Assembly: GCA_023105745.1 (NCBI GenBank)
Contig: JALGQZ010000004.1
Coordinates: 61,187,112 to 61,251,111 of the forward strand
Source: Austropuccinia psidii
Lineage: Eukaryota; Basidiomycota; Pucciniomycetes; Pucciniales; Sphaerophragmiaceae
Length of the DNA stretch: 64,000 nucleotides
Direction of reading: 5' to 3'
Below are positions 47,280 to 57,173 of the stretch, piece by piece. Made by a program: the position numbers and the translations under genes. A model generated the notes under the pieces. That model saw only the letters and a list, made by a program, of their open reading frames with translations. It had not been told where the DNA came from and made no database searches. Every line of letters starts with the position of its first letter. The first letter of the stretch is position 1.

Positions 47280-48361
47280 TTACTTTGTAATATTGGTGTT
47301 TCTAGTGTGTCTGAATCTCCTGAGAAGTTTGGTAGCTTCTGGTATATCTTTCTCTTCTAACCATTTGTCTTCACAAGTTGGGTCACTGTACCTAACAAGG
47401 TATTCCCTTACTTTCTTGGTTCTTAATTTGCTTTCTTTAAGAACTTTGGTAATTCTCTTAGTACCAGATGTCTCAATAGGAAGTATAACTTGGGGAATGT
47501 TATTCCTCAAGGGAAATTTCTCAGCATCAATAGATTTATATGGCTTTATCAAGCTTACTGGAAATGTAGGGTGCTTATTGCTAGGTTCTTCAGCTAACTC
47601 TACTTCAACAGCATTTTCTCCATGGAGGGCCTTAATCACAAAAGGTCCTGCAAAGGAGTCTTTCAACTTTTTACATCCTTTGATGTTATTGAAGTTAGTG
47701 GTGGATACAAGAACTAGGTCCCTCACTTTGAAATCTGGAGTTGCATGTGATTTATCCCATTTGTCTTTAGCATATGCAAAAGAGTCCTCCATGAATCTTA
47801 CTGCATGATTTCTAGCTTTGTCTAGCATTCCTTTGAAGCTAGCAGCTGTGGGATGTATTTCAATTAAGTCTTTCCTCAAGGAATCTTGGGGTAACTTGGG
47901 GTTCCATCCTTTTTCTACAATAGCAGGAGTCTGATTGGTACTGGCATGGATTGATGTTTTATATGCTGAATCCAGTGCTGGCAACAGAAGACACCAATCA
48001 TGGGTAAATCCATCAAAATCTTTGAATTCAAGGCCATATGCACAAACTCTTCTCACCATGTCCTCTAAGGTTTGGATCATTCTTTCAGCCAGGCCATCAG
48101 TTTGTGGGTGGTAGGCTGTAGAGAAAGACGGTTTAGTGCCAAATAATTGGTGAAGATTTTTCCATAGTGCTGAAGTGAATTTGGGATCTCTATCACTGAT
48201 GACATTTGTAAATATCCCAGTCCATGACACTACTCTATTCCATATCAGAAGAGCTGTATCCATGGCTGTATCATCTTTGTGACATGGTAAAAAGATTGGA
48301 GTTTTACTGAATCTGTCCACAATTACTAGGCAAGCATTATATCTCCTGTCACCTCCTGGTG
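47280..48361 (-). pseudogene. pol: Integrase C-terminal half of a B-family pol, truncated
   Basis: Open from about 48361 to the natural stop at 47280. Covers the end of the first integrase core strand (PPGGDRRYNACLVIVDRFSK) through the catalytic Asp and Glu ([15 protein letters not shown]) to the chromodomain-like tail. About 99 percent identical in protein to element B over 346 residues; I see three differences (RRV/RRF, SFK/SLK, LAE/LSE). The 5' end stops abruptly at 48361, where helicase sequence begins. Confidence 0.9.
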
Positions 48362-49811
48362 CAAATGCAAAATATCATTGCAACCTTTTGAAAGACTACT
48401 CAGGATGAATGGTGACCAGTTATCTTGATCGGCGCTCTGGGGTTGAGTGATGAATGATATTATGCCCAAAAGGTCATAAATGGTGTTGTGAATAGGTGTG
48501 CCCGTTAAACATATTCGACGGGATGAAAGGAGGCTATTAATGGCACGGTGAGTGGCAGTGTATTGAGAGCGAATATAGCTATAAGAGGGGGAAAGGGTTA
48601 TTGGATATAAAAGGTAATTTGAATCATTTAAGCTCAGCCACTCACTGTGCTTCATCCAAGATTATACGATGCCAATTGATTTGAAAAATGAATGATGTAG
48701 AGGGATTGGTTTGCTTAAATTCTTGGGTGATAGTATTGTAAGAAGTGATGATGATATCATATTTTAAAATGTCGGCTTGGGATAATGAGTGACGAGTGGG
48801 ACCATGGTAGATTTTGGCATGCAGTGCTCCAGCCTGAGCATGCTTGGATATTTCTGATTGCCAGTTGGTAATTAAGCGAGGGGGGCAGATGATCATGGTG
48901 GGCGTGGAGCGATGGGGGTTTGCAATCATCCGCTCCTTGGAGGTACCAATTAGAGCAATGGCCTGAATGGTTTTACCTAATCCCATATCATCCGCGAGCA
49001 GTCCTCCAAGAGGGGTATTGGTCGAAAGGGATTCAAATGAGCTAACGACCTTGTTTGTAATGATGTGCCTGGCATTGAAAGTGGATCCTGGGGGTGAGGT
49101 GGCCCAAAGGTTACAGGCTGATTGGCCATTGGGGATTTCTCGATCCCAGAGGAAAGCTAGTCCGGTCTTTTGATGAGGGAGGAGGGTGGTTTGAATAATG
49201 GCATGGGGCGGGGTTATCATGGGGAGGTCTGATCCACTGGGTAATTGTATCAGTTTTTGCTTGGAAATCAATGATGAAACAGCAGGATATGAAGCAGGCG
49301 TCGAGTTTGAAGCGGGAAATGTCGGAGTAAAGAGTTGACATTGACAATGAGTAGTACAGTCATATTCTTTGGGCATTTTAAGCTTGAAATCTTGTGTTCG
49401 AAAGCTTTCCATTATGAATAGAATGTTTGGATACCATGTGAAGAACATCAATGCTAGATTGGGTTTCTGAGATGAGGAGGGATCATTGGCATCAGTCATA
49501 AATACTCCCTCAACAAATAATATTTGAGTAGGATTGGATTGGCAATTTTCAATCCATGCCCCACCAGGACCACAGTGCATGAACGTTTTTGGTGCCCCAA
49601 GGAATGGTATCAACGTTTGGGAAAGGGTTCCTGGGAGAGAGCCAATAGCATGCTGGTGATTGGGGAGATATACAAATATGTTGTGTTGATTGTGCCATAG
49701 GATAATCCAAGAACCTAAGTGGGAATTCTCAGGCTTTAAGGTTATATCACTATTTATTTGAATACGAATATTAATCATCCCAATGCAAAGTGGTTGTGAA
49801 GGGGTTGACAT
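48362..49811 (-). pseudogene. SNF2-family helicase (RAD5/RAD16/HLTF-like), N-terminal part only
   Basis: Two exons on the minus strand (49811-48646 and 48578-48362) split by a 67-nt GTGAGT...TATAG intron. Splicing in phase 2 creates the DEAH box across the junction (DEA-H followed by YIRSQYTATHRA). Visible motifs: the TLLPHQKTGLAFL region before motif I; motif I DDMGLGKTIQAIA; motif Ia TMIICPPRLITNWQ; DEAH; motif III LTGTPIHN. The N-terminal 200 residues are divergent. The second RecA lobe is absent because the gene is cut at 48361 by retroelement sequence. Members of this family act in chromatin remodelling and DNA-damage tolerance; this fragment lacks half the motor. Confidence 0.88.
48579..48645 (-). 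other. Intron in the SNF2 gene
   Basis: 67 nt, GTGAGT donor and CTTATAG acceptor on the minus strand. Required to form the DEAH box. Confidence 0.85.
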
Positions 49812-51540
49812 GATGGCTATTTTAAATTATTTGGGGACAGTTGCAAATTATATGATCGGGAAGGGTTAGCTAAAGGGAATGAAGCGCAATAAGCGCAGGT
49901 GGGGAGCTTATATGAGTGGCAGCAACAGGCCAAAAGGGGGATGGCCTGTGGTTACGTGAATGGTCTTGATGGAGGTGGGCCTCTTGGGCACATAATTTTC
50001 ATATCCGATTTGGGGCATATATCAAGGCAAGGTGGCCAAAATGTGGGTGCACCATTATGACTGCTGGATCTGCAGCGATTTACGAAAACTTTGGTGGAAC
50101 AAGGTTGACATTAGCACATCCGAAATTGGGTGGGTTGTAGCAACTTATTGTGGAGGGCATATCAGAGGCATGCAGCCATGTTCGCTGGTGTGACAGCAAA
50201 CATGGATGCATATATATCTTCCTCAGGTTAATTGTCGCACAGGGACCTACTGGGCAATTTTGGCGGTTTCAAAGGGCAATCTCACTGTGGGGATGCTTGT
50301 GTGTAGGCGGGTGAGATATGTTTGGTGGCGTGCCACCAAACATGACTTTGGTTTTGTGTGAAGTTTTTTGCTGACTGATGCATACTGGGCTTTCAGGGGG
50401 GAATGTGTAGGATGATCAAAGGGGGCGCCATCCGTGAGCCGTGATCCACATATACATTCACCCCTATGGCGTTTGAGGCAAGTACTAATCTACCGAGATT
50501 GGCATCAGGGTCTTTGCCTCAGGCGTGTACAAAACTCCGGAGGAAAGAGGCCACACGCCCCAGGGATTTTTTGGCTGCAAGCCAGGTGCCACAACTTGCG
50601 CGGGGCGTGTGAGAACGTGAAGAAAATGACCCGCGGTGGGAGATACCCACGCAAACATGACCAGCCTCAGCAATCATAGGCTGGGATTGTTATTCTAATG
50701 TGGATGAGGCTGAAGCAAATTCACACTGATTGGCCTCAGGTTTCCACGCGCAAGCGGGTGAGCGTCTGCAGTCAAGCTGACAACCCGACCAAGAAAATAG
50801 GCAGCTGGAAGACTGGCAGAAAAATGTCTTCCAGGCGTGTGAAAGCTCCCTGCGTATGACCCATCGGGGGTGCGCATGAAAGCGTGTGGCTGCCCGACAA
50901 TGAACAAGCGGGCCAGTCATTGTTTGCCTCAACAATGGCACCGGAGTGAATCAACTCTTTGTGTATGACCCAAATATTAAGTCATCCCATTATGACCCAC
51001 TTACATTAACTTGCATTACATGCGCATCTGTGCCGTAGTTAGGCAGAGCTGTCCAACAAGGTGCATCAAAGGGATGCAGGTGAGAGATATGACTCGATGG
51101 CTTGACGTGATTGCATGTTACATTGTTGAACAGCTTTTTGCTCTGCCCCGCAGTACATTTACAAAGGTGTACTGCGTACTACAGTGTCGACTGTACAGAT
51201 CAGGAAGGTGTAATACTACTTGAGCCTGCATGCATACAGCAAATGTGCATGCACCTTCCGATCGTTTGCATTTACGTAGCTCATGTGCCACATGCTCAGC
51301 ATTGCGTTTCACCCGATTTGCACACGCAAGCTGAGCATGTCATGGTCAAAAGCACCGTGTGAAAGTGCTCAGTAAAGCCATGGAATGAACTAATTCTGCA
51401 ATAGCTCACTGGAAGGCTCAATTTGGAGCACTTCACCAAAGCGTGTGAAATGCTGCACCTGGCTGAAATGTCATCCGATGCTGTGCCAAATGCTCAGATT
51501 GTGTGCTTACAAAAATGACCTAGCAATTGCTCAGCATCGT
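49812..51540. other. Intergenic region of the 12.4-kb segment
   Basis: More GC-rich than the surrounding elements. Only short unsupported ORFs. A purine tract followed by TGTGTAGG (50393-50411) resembles an LTR start, but no matching end was found. Divergent upstream region for the helicase (minus) and the Zn2Cys6 gene (plus). Confidence 0.5.
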
Positions 51541-52283
51541 GCATTTGATATTGTTATATCAATAGTTCAACAACTGTGCAATTAAAATGTTCAGCCACTG
51601 AGCATTTCAATTATGACCCGAAAGCAAACCTGAGCAATGGGTCGAGCCAAGATTACGCTGTATTCACTTGTCTTACAGCCCCCCCCTTTGTTCACATACT
51701 ATTACCAGGCCATACGGCCGGTAATCTCGCCGCGGTCACTTGTGACCAAATGCACCCGGTGCATTTCTGCATGGGGCACTTGTGCATTGCACCCACAATG
51801 CACATTCAACAAGGGCCTCACGACCACCCTCCCGGGTGATCGGGTGGCTATTTAAGGAAAGAAACGGGATTTGACTCAGCTTGACAATTCAATAAATTGC
51901 AATACTCAGCGGTGCATTTGATATTGTTATATCAATTGTTCAATTACTGTGCAATTAAAATGTTCAGCCACTGCGCATTTCAATTATGACCCGAAAGCAA
52001 ACCTGAGCAATGGGTCGAGGCAAGCTCACGCTGTATTCACTTGTCTTACAGCCCCCCCCTTTGTTCAAAGACTATCACCAGGCCATACGGCCGGTGATCT
52101 TGCCGCGGTCACTTGTGACCAAATGCACCGGGTGCATTTCTGCATGGGTCACTTGTGCATTGCACGTTGAATGCACATTCAACAAGGGCCTCACGACCAC
52201 CCTCTTGGGTGATCGGGTGGCTATTTAAGGAAACAAAGGGGATTTGACTCAGCTTGACAATTCAATAAATTGCAATACTCAGC
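51541..52283 (+). repeat. Tandem duplication, period 373 bp, promoter-like
   Basis: Two direct copies (51541-51913 and 51914-52283) about 93-95 percent identical by eye. Each contains GCATTTGATATTGTTATATC, a C-run, CATACGGCCGGT, a GCTATTTAAGG TATA-like word and, about 40 nt later, AATAAA. The pairing of TATA-like and polyadenylation words is also typical of an LTR R region. Confidence 0.85.
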
Positions 52284-52433
52284 CAGACCCCCATTGTTCT
52301 TCTGCCTCACGCGAGCATTTCACTTCTCACTTGCAGCATTCGCTGAGACTCAGCTTCAATTTTGCCCACACGCCTTGAAGCTGAGACTTTTGCGGGTGCT
52401 GAAACTGCTGCGATCGTCTCAGCTTCACCTTGG

Positions 52434-52441
52434 TATAAAAG
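52434..52441 (+). promoter_or_regulatory. TATA box upstream of the Zn2Cys6 gene
   Basis: TATAAAAG, followed by a pyrimidine-rich stretch (52460-52620) typical of fungal promoters and leaders. The ATG is 423 bp downstream, preceded by TTTTTAG, so the 5' leader may contain an intron. Confidence 0.55.
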
Positions 52442-52863
52442 ACCATCTTCACACGACACGCACTTCACTTTCTCTCTCACCCGCTCCACTTCGTTCAACG
52501 TCACCCGCGTTTGTCCTTCTTGTGCGTATTCCCCCTCGTCTTCCTGCCTTTCCAGTCTTTTCTTTCGCACTCGACTAACCCCACTCCCCTTCCTGCTCGC
52601 TTTTTGTTTTTCCTGCTGATAATTTCAGAACCCCACTTCTATCTACTTTGTACGTTTTCTCCAATTGAACTTTTGTCAACATTATGGTCCGATATTAATC
52701 ATTTTCTTTCTTCACGACTCTCTTCTAGACTTTTAAAAACCTCCTACTAGAGTCTTTTTAATTTGAATTCCGTTTTAAAATTATAAATCATCGTATGTCC
52801 TCCTTTTCTTTCTTGATTGCTTACTTTCTATTCAGTTACTAACCTGTTTTGTTTTGTTTTTAG

Positions 52864-54244
52864 ATGTCGTGCACGTTATGCACCAAGCGGGGTATCCCCT
52901 GCATTCGTTCCTCAACAACGACCGACGCTTGTGATGCTTGCCGACAAGCACACAAGAAATGTTCGTTCGTCGTCCGCCCCTTCCGACCCCGCGGCCAGAG
53001 GAGTTCCCGCCCAAGACGCCCTTGCCAGGACTCCTTTGTGGCCGATGATGATGAAACGATTTCCGAGCGTGAGTGGACCCCGGGACCCCAAACAGGCCAG
53101 CAGGAACGATTCAGGACGATTAGCCCAGTCCCCTCAAGCATCGATTTGTCCACCCCCCCTCCTAGGCCACCATCCGATGGTCACTTCACTCCTCGACCTG
53201 AGCGAAGTGATTATCCGGCTGATGAAGGATGGCGATGGAAAGAGGACATTCGAGCTTGGGCTGATCATCACCATGTCTTGTCACCGATGGGATTCAAACG
53301 CCAAAGTAAGTTTTCTTTCTCCTCCTTCTCTCATTTATCTTCACGCAATAATACTCACTTTTTTCCATTACTCATTGAACCAAACCCCCCGAATCCCCCC
53401 CGACAAGACTCTCCCGTTCCTACTTTGCCTCGCGAGCAAACCCCGTGGCAACCCACTCCAGGCCCGAGTGGCACCCGATGGTCTGAGGACTTATTCCGCG
53501 GTAAGCAGCCAACTTTCTCTTTTCTCATTTTCACTTTTGCATCAAGTTAACTGACTCTTCCTCCTTTTGTAGAAGCCTCCCAGCACGATGAGCCACCTAT
53601 TCCTGGCCCAAGTCCATCCTCCGAACCACCTCAGGACATTGCGACTCGTGAGCCTCAACCTGAGGTGGCTCCTACGCAATCAACGGAGGAACCTTTTGGT
53701 AAGTCCCTATTTCACCTTTTTAACTCAACTCAACTTTTCCTCACCCCTCCTTCGACCATCTCCAGCTCGTCCCGCAACTCCCCGCTCCATTATCATCATC
53801 GACGATACGCCAGTCGGTTCCCCTCCTCCCCCTCCCCCTCCACCTTCTTCTTCACCCACTCCCCCACCTTCCCCTCCTGTTCCCCCTCCCACCACTCCTA
53901 CCCCAGTTCCTTCCCCGGATATCCCTCCCATTGACGCCGAGAACCCAACAGCCTCCTCCCCCCCGGTGCCAAGCTCCTCTCATTCCTACGATGACGCTCG
54001 CCAGGAATTCACCGACCTGCGCCCGATACTAATGATTCCTCGAGCCATCGTCCACGAATCGATCAACCAAATCTTGTTGGAGCATCGTCGGTTGCTCCAC
54101 ATGATTCCTTTCGTGGATGCAACTCATCGAAATGAGATGCACCGGGAATTCCGGGAGGAACTAAACTCCCTCCTTGGCGAGGCGATAGAGGCTTATCCAA
54201 TGGAGGACATCACCGGGATAGTCTCCAAATTCTTAGAAAAATAA
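52864..54244 (+). CDS. Zn2Cys6 cluster protein, four exons
   Basis: Exons 52864-53305, 53408-53500, 53573-53698 and 53766-54244; all introns start GTAAG and join in phase 1, giving 379 residues. The first intron (102 nt) is a multiple of three and open, so it could be retained. Residues 3-33 form CX2CX6CX9CX2CX6C, the fungal binuclear zinc cluster used for DNA binding at CGG triplets. The middle is Pro/Ser/Thr-rich, with a run of eight prolines. A conserved-looking C-terminal helical segment follows (LMIPRAIVHESINQILLEHR to the end). No fungal-specific transcription factor domain is seen. I recall near-identical multicopy predicted proteins from myrtle rust. Likely nuclear; target unknown. 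Confidence 0.82.
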
Positions 54245-54669
54245 AATCCACAAAAAAAATCGTATTCTTTCCTCTTTTTACCTTTTGTAATACACTCCTT
54301 TAGATAAATTATTTGTATTCAATGAAAGATATTTTCAATTTCTCTTACGTTTTTTGTTAACGTGAATTTATTATAATTCCTCAATGATTCATATTTACTA
54401 TTGGGTGAGAATAATTTTCGTAAGTGCCCCACCAAAAGTTTGAGTTAGTATTTTTGTATGTGAGAAAATCTTTTGCCAAAAATGCGCCAATAGTCACCAT
54501 TCCTGCCTCCTATATTTTCTTCCTCCATTGTTTAGAGCCATATCAAATCTTAACTGTAAAAAAGCGGGAGGTTCCGGCATGTGAGCAATCCACTCCAGAT
54601 TCATGAGAAATTGCCGTTCCTATGGTCACACGCTATTAATCTTAGTCATGTATTGAATTGTTTAAATTG
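54245..54669. other. 3' flank of the Zn2Cys6 gene
   Basis: AT-rich, no gene seen. AATAAA-type words are weak; the run of A after the stop (54244-54262) and TTTTGTAATAC near 54285 may mark the transcript end. Confidence 0.4.
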
Positions 54670-55076
54670 TCGGGAACCTTCACAAGCGTAACAATTGGCG
54701 TGTGAGCTGTCGGGAGCCTGAAAAGGCGTAAGGATTGGCGTGTGAGCTGTCGGGCGCCTGCACAGGTGAAAGGATTGGCGTGTGAATTGTCGGGAGCCTG
54801 CACAGGCGTAAGAAATTGTCAGCATTGTTAGCATCCTTCACAAGCCTAAGGATTCGCGTGTGAGCTGTCGGGAGGCTGCACAGGTGTAAGGATTGGCGTG
54901 TGAATTTTCGGGAGCCTGCACAGGCGTAAGGATTGGCGTGTGAGTTGTCGGGAACCTGCCCAGGCGTAAGGATTGGCGTGTGAAGCCTCGGCACCCCGCA
55001 TAGGCGTAAGAAACTTTTAGCATTGTCGGCACCTGCACAAGCATAAGGATTCGCGTGTGAAGCGTTGGGATCCTGG
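54670..55076. repeat. Minisatellite, about 40-bp units
   Basis: About ten imperfect copies built on TCGGGAGCCTGCACAGGCG, TAAGGATTGGC and GTGTGAGCTG. Two copies have diverged spacers containing AGCATTGT. The core word GCGTAAGGAT recurs in the second minisatellite at 59931-60412. Confidence 0.88.
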
Positions 55077-55100
55077 ACAAGAGCAACAAACCTGGCATAT

Positions 55101-55122
55101 GTACGATGGCATGCCTCCGTAC
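55101..55122. promoter_or_regulatory. 22-bp near-palindrome downstream of the TET-like gene
   Basis: Starts GTACGATGGC and ends CCTCCGTAC, symmetric around GCATGC with one mismatch. A second copy is at 57033-57054. In that copy the outer triplets are CGG and CCG, 10 bp apart; here they are CGA and CCG. Confidence 0.5.
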
Positions 55123-55252
55123 ATAATCCACTTCACCCCTTTTTCCTGTGAGACACCCTATCTCCCGCACTCAAATCCATCCAATCCTGGTGTATATTGT
55201 CCTCTGCCTTACCCCACCATCATCTACCAATCACGCTGCTATTCCGACTGCC

Positions 55253-56365
55253 TCACTCTTTGAATCGGCATGAGATTGTATTACCATCCCTGATTTGATA
55301 GCCCGCTCTCTCGGCAATCTCATAATAGCCATGGCTTGTTTGCCGCATTGTTTTTGCCAACCTCCTTGAGCATTGTGCGGACATACCCACTAGTGTCGTG
55401 ATTTCGTTGTCCTGTGCTGGATCAGTATAATGAACAAATGTACTACTGGCCCACACTACCTGAATGAGCCCATGACATGCAGATAGATCAATCCAAAAAT
55501 GCTCATTTGGGAAAATCAATTTTCCCCCTGTACACCGCTTTGACGCATCTCTTTGAATTTGGCCGGTCCGCTTATCAGCTTGAAACCACCATCCCGAAGC
55601 ATACAGCGATGCATCCTTATCAACATGAGGTGCGTTTTTGAATCCATTCATGGTGAAAGTGAGTGCCGAAGCAAACTCACATGCACCCTGATTTGCGGGA
55701 TTATTGCCTTCATAGTTGACTTGATCAAAAGATGGAACCCCCAATGAGTTGTAGCAATTTTGAATCTTCTGAAATAAATTATCCCCAACATATCGTAAGG
55801 ATTGACCTAGAATGCGACCCACCGAGCTAAGATTGGCACCTCGGTCCCGCCATTCATCTTTTGCATTTTCAATTTTGCCAGCACTACCATACAGACCAAA
55901 TTGTTCATTCTTCGTGGTGCATTTGCGCCACCCAATCGCGAACATAAATCCCTCCAGTAATGCTCCATTTGTTGCAATAGGGTCAGTGAACCTCTTTTCG
56001 CGAAATAAGAATTGTGATAATTCATCCCATTGATTGACCTCGACTTCACTCATTGTTGTGAATGGTCGGAATTCAACAAGGGCAATGAGTAATCCGGTTG
56101 AAGAGAAAATTGCCACACGGCCAAAGTGAATGCGTTTGATCTGATTGACATCCACCACCCTCCGAATTTCACTTGGGGTGATATTTGCTGATACTGGCAT
56201 TGATATTTGTGCTGTTGGGCGAGAGGAGGAAAAAAACCTATTCATTCGGGTCGTTTTGCGCTCATTTGTCTTTTGGGATCTGCTACTATTCCCGAGTGGT
56301 TGCGGGATCACTATGTGTTGAAGCACAAAAGATATCAGATACTGCCAAGCAGCTTTCTTTGGCAC
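55253..56365 (-). CDS. TET/JBP-like 2OG-Fe(II) dioxygenase
   Basis: Single exon, 370 residues from ATG at 56365; Met41 (MNRFFSSS) is an alternative start. The C-terminal half carries a double-stranded beta-helix signature: NGFKNAPHVDKD with the H247-x-D249 iron ligands, the ASGWWFQADKRTG strand, GGKLIFPNEHFWIDLS, the distal ligand H312 in TFVHYT, and SRRL (R334/R335), which may bind the 2-oxoglutarate carboxylate. Basidiomycetes have expanded families of such enzymes, related to TET proteins that oxidise 5-methylcytosine and often found with transposons. Substrate here is inference. All iron ligands are present, so the gene may be active. Upstream sequence has no clear TATA box. Confidence 0.78.
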   Translation of the reverse strand: MPKKAAWQYLISFVLQHIVIPQPLGNSSRSQKTNERKTTRMNRFFSSSRPTAQISMPVSANITPSEIRRVVDVNQIKRIHFGRVAIFSSTGLLIALVEFRPFTTMSEVEVNQWDELSQFLFREKRFTDPIATNGALLEGFMFAIGWRKCTTKNEQFGLYGSAGKIENAKDEWRDRGANLSSVGRILGQSLRYVGDNLFQKIQNCYNSLGVPSFDQVNYEGNNPANQGACEFASALTFTMNGFKNAPHVDKDASLYASGWWFQADKRTGQIQRDASKRCTGGKLIFPNEHFWIDLSACHGLIQVVWASSTFVHYTDPAQDNEITTLVGMSAQCSRRLAKTMRQTSHGYYEIAERAGYQIRDGNTISCRFKE

Positions 56366-57173
56366 ACATCCTTTGACTTCCCTTTAGAGCCCACAGGACA
56401 TTGGCACAATCTGAACCAACTAAAGCCAATGTTCTTCCGTGGGGCCCAATGAGGGTGCCACATAAATGTGGAAGCATATATATATATCTATATATATACA
56501 CTGAGATTAAGTGAGAAACTCACACTTTCCTTCCTCAGCCCGACGCTTTCTCGCGAGTTCCCTTTTACGCTCTTTTCCTTTTTTCGTGAATGGCATGCTT
56601 GCAGCAGAAAATGAAATGAAACCAAATGATTACTGATTTATTAATATCACCTAAATTGGATTGCGGTGGATGAATCTTTTTTAATTGCGGCTAAAAAGAA
56701 AGCTCACGCCTGACCTTGGCAACTTCACGATCTCAAATACCTGAACCTGAAAATTGCAGTGGATAGTGCATTATTCAATTTTACACATTGATGTTCCCAT
56801 GCAATCACTTTCCAATCCAACCATTTGGAATATTGCAAGCACACGCAAATGCAATATGCATCCTGCTGCGGATCCCTAGTTATCCCAGTCCTCTTGAAAG
56901 ACACAGTAACAATTTGCCTATTATGGGCTGGCGGGAAGTGATAAACGCGACTTCCCGCAATGCCCCCGAGTGTGCTACTCGCGGGCACAAATCCTGACTC
57001 AGCTTGCGTCTTGGCGGAGTCTTTGCAATGATGTACGGAGGCATGCCCCCGTACAATTACTATTGGTACTCAGACTGTGGCATCCGGGCAGTAGTAAGAT
57101 AGGAAGTCATGATTATTAAATTCATAAATAACTTTGCAAAATTAAATTACAATATATCTAGTACAAAGCTAAT
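56366..57173. other. Intergenic region with a short TA repeat and palindrome
   Basis: Between the TET-like gene and the unrecognised gene, both on the minus strand. Contains a (TA)n run at 56475-56500 and the palindrome at 57033. No gene seen. Confidence 0.5.
57033..57054. promoter_or_regulatory. 22-bp near-palindrome with CGG-N10-CCG
   Basis: GTACGGAGGC followed by its complement with one mismatch. CGG at 57036-57038 and CCG at 57049-57051 are 10 bp apart, an arrangement known for dimeric Zn2Cys6 regulators such as yeast Put3. It lies upstream of the TET-like gene. Binding is inference. Confidence 0.45.

Noticed and set aside
50434..50941. Short ORFs of 60-83 codons on both strands
   Set aside because: They overlap one another in a GC-richer stretch, with no start context, introns or recognisable motif.
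50393..51540. LTR starting at the purine tract and TGTGTAGG near 50404
   Set aside because: No matching CA end, second copy or adjacent pol was found.
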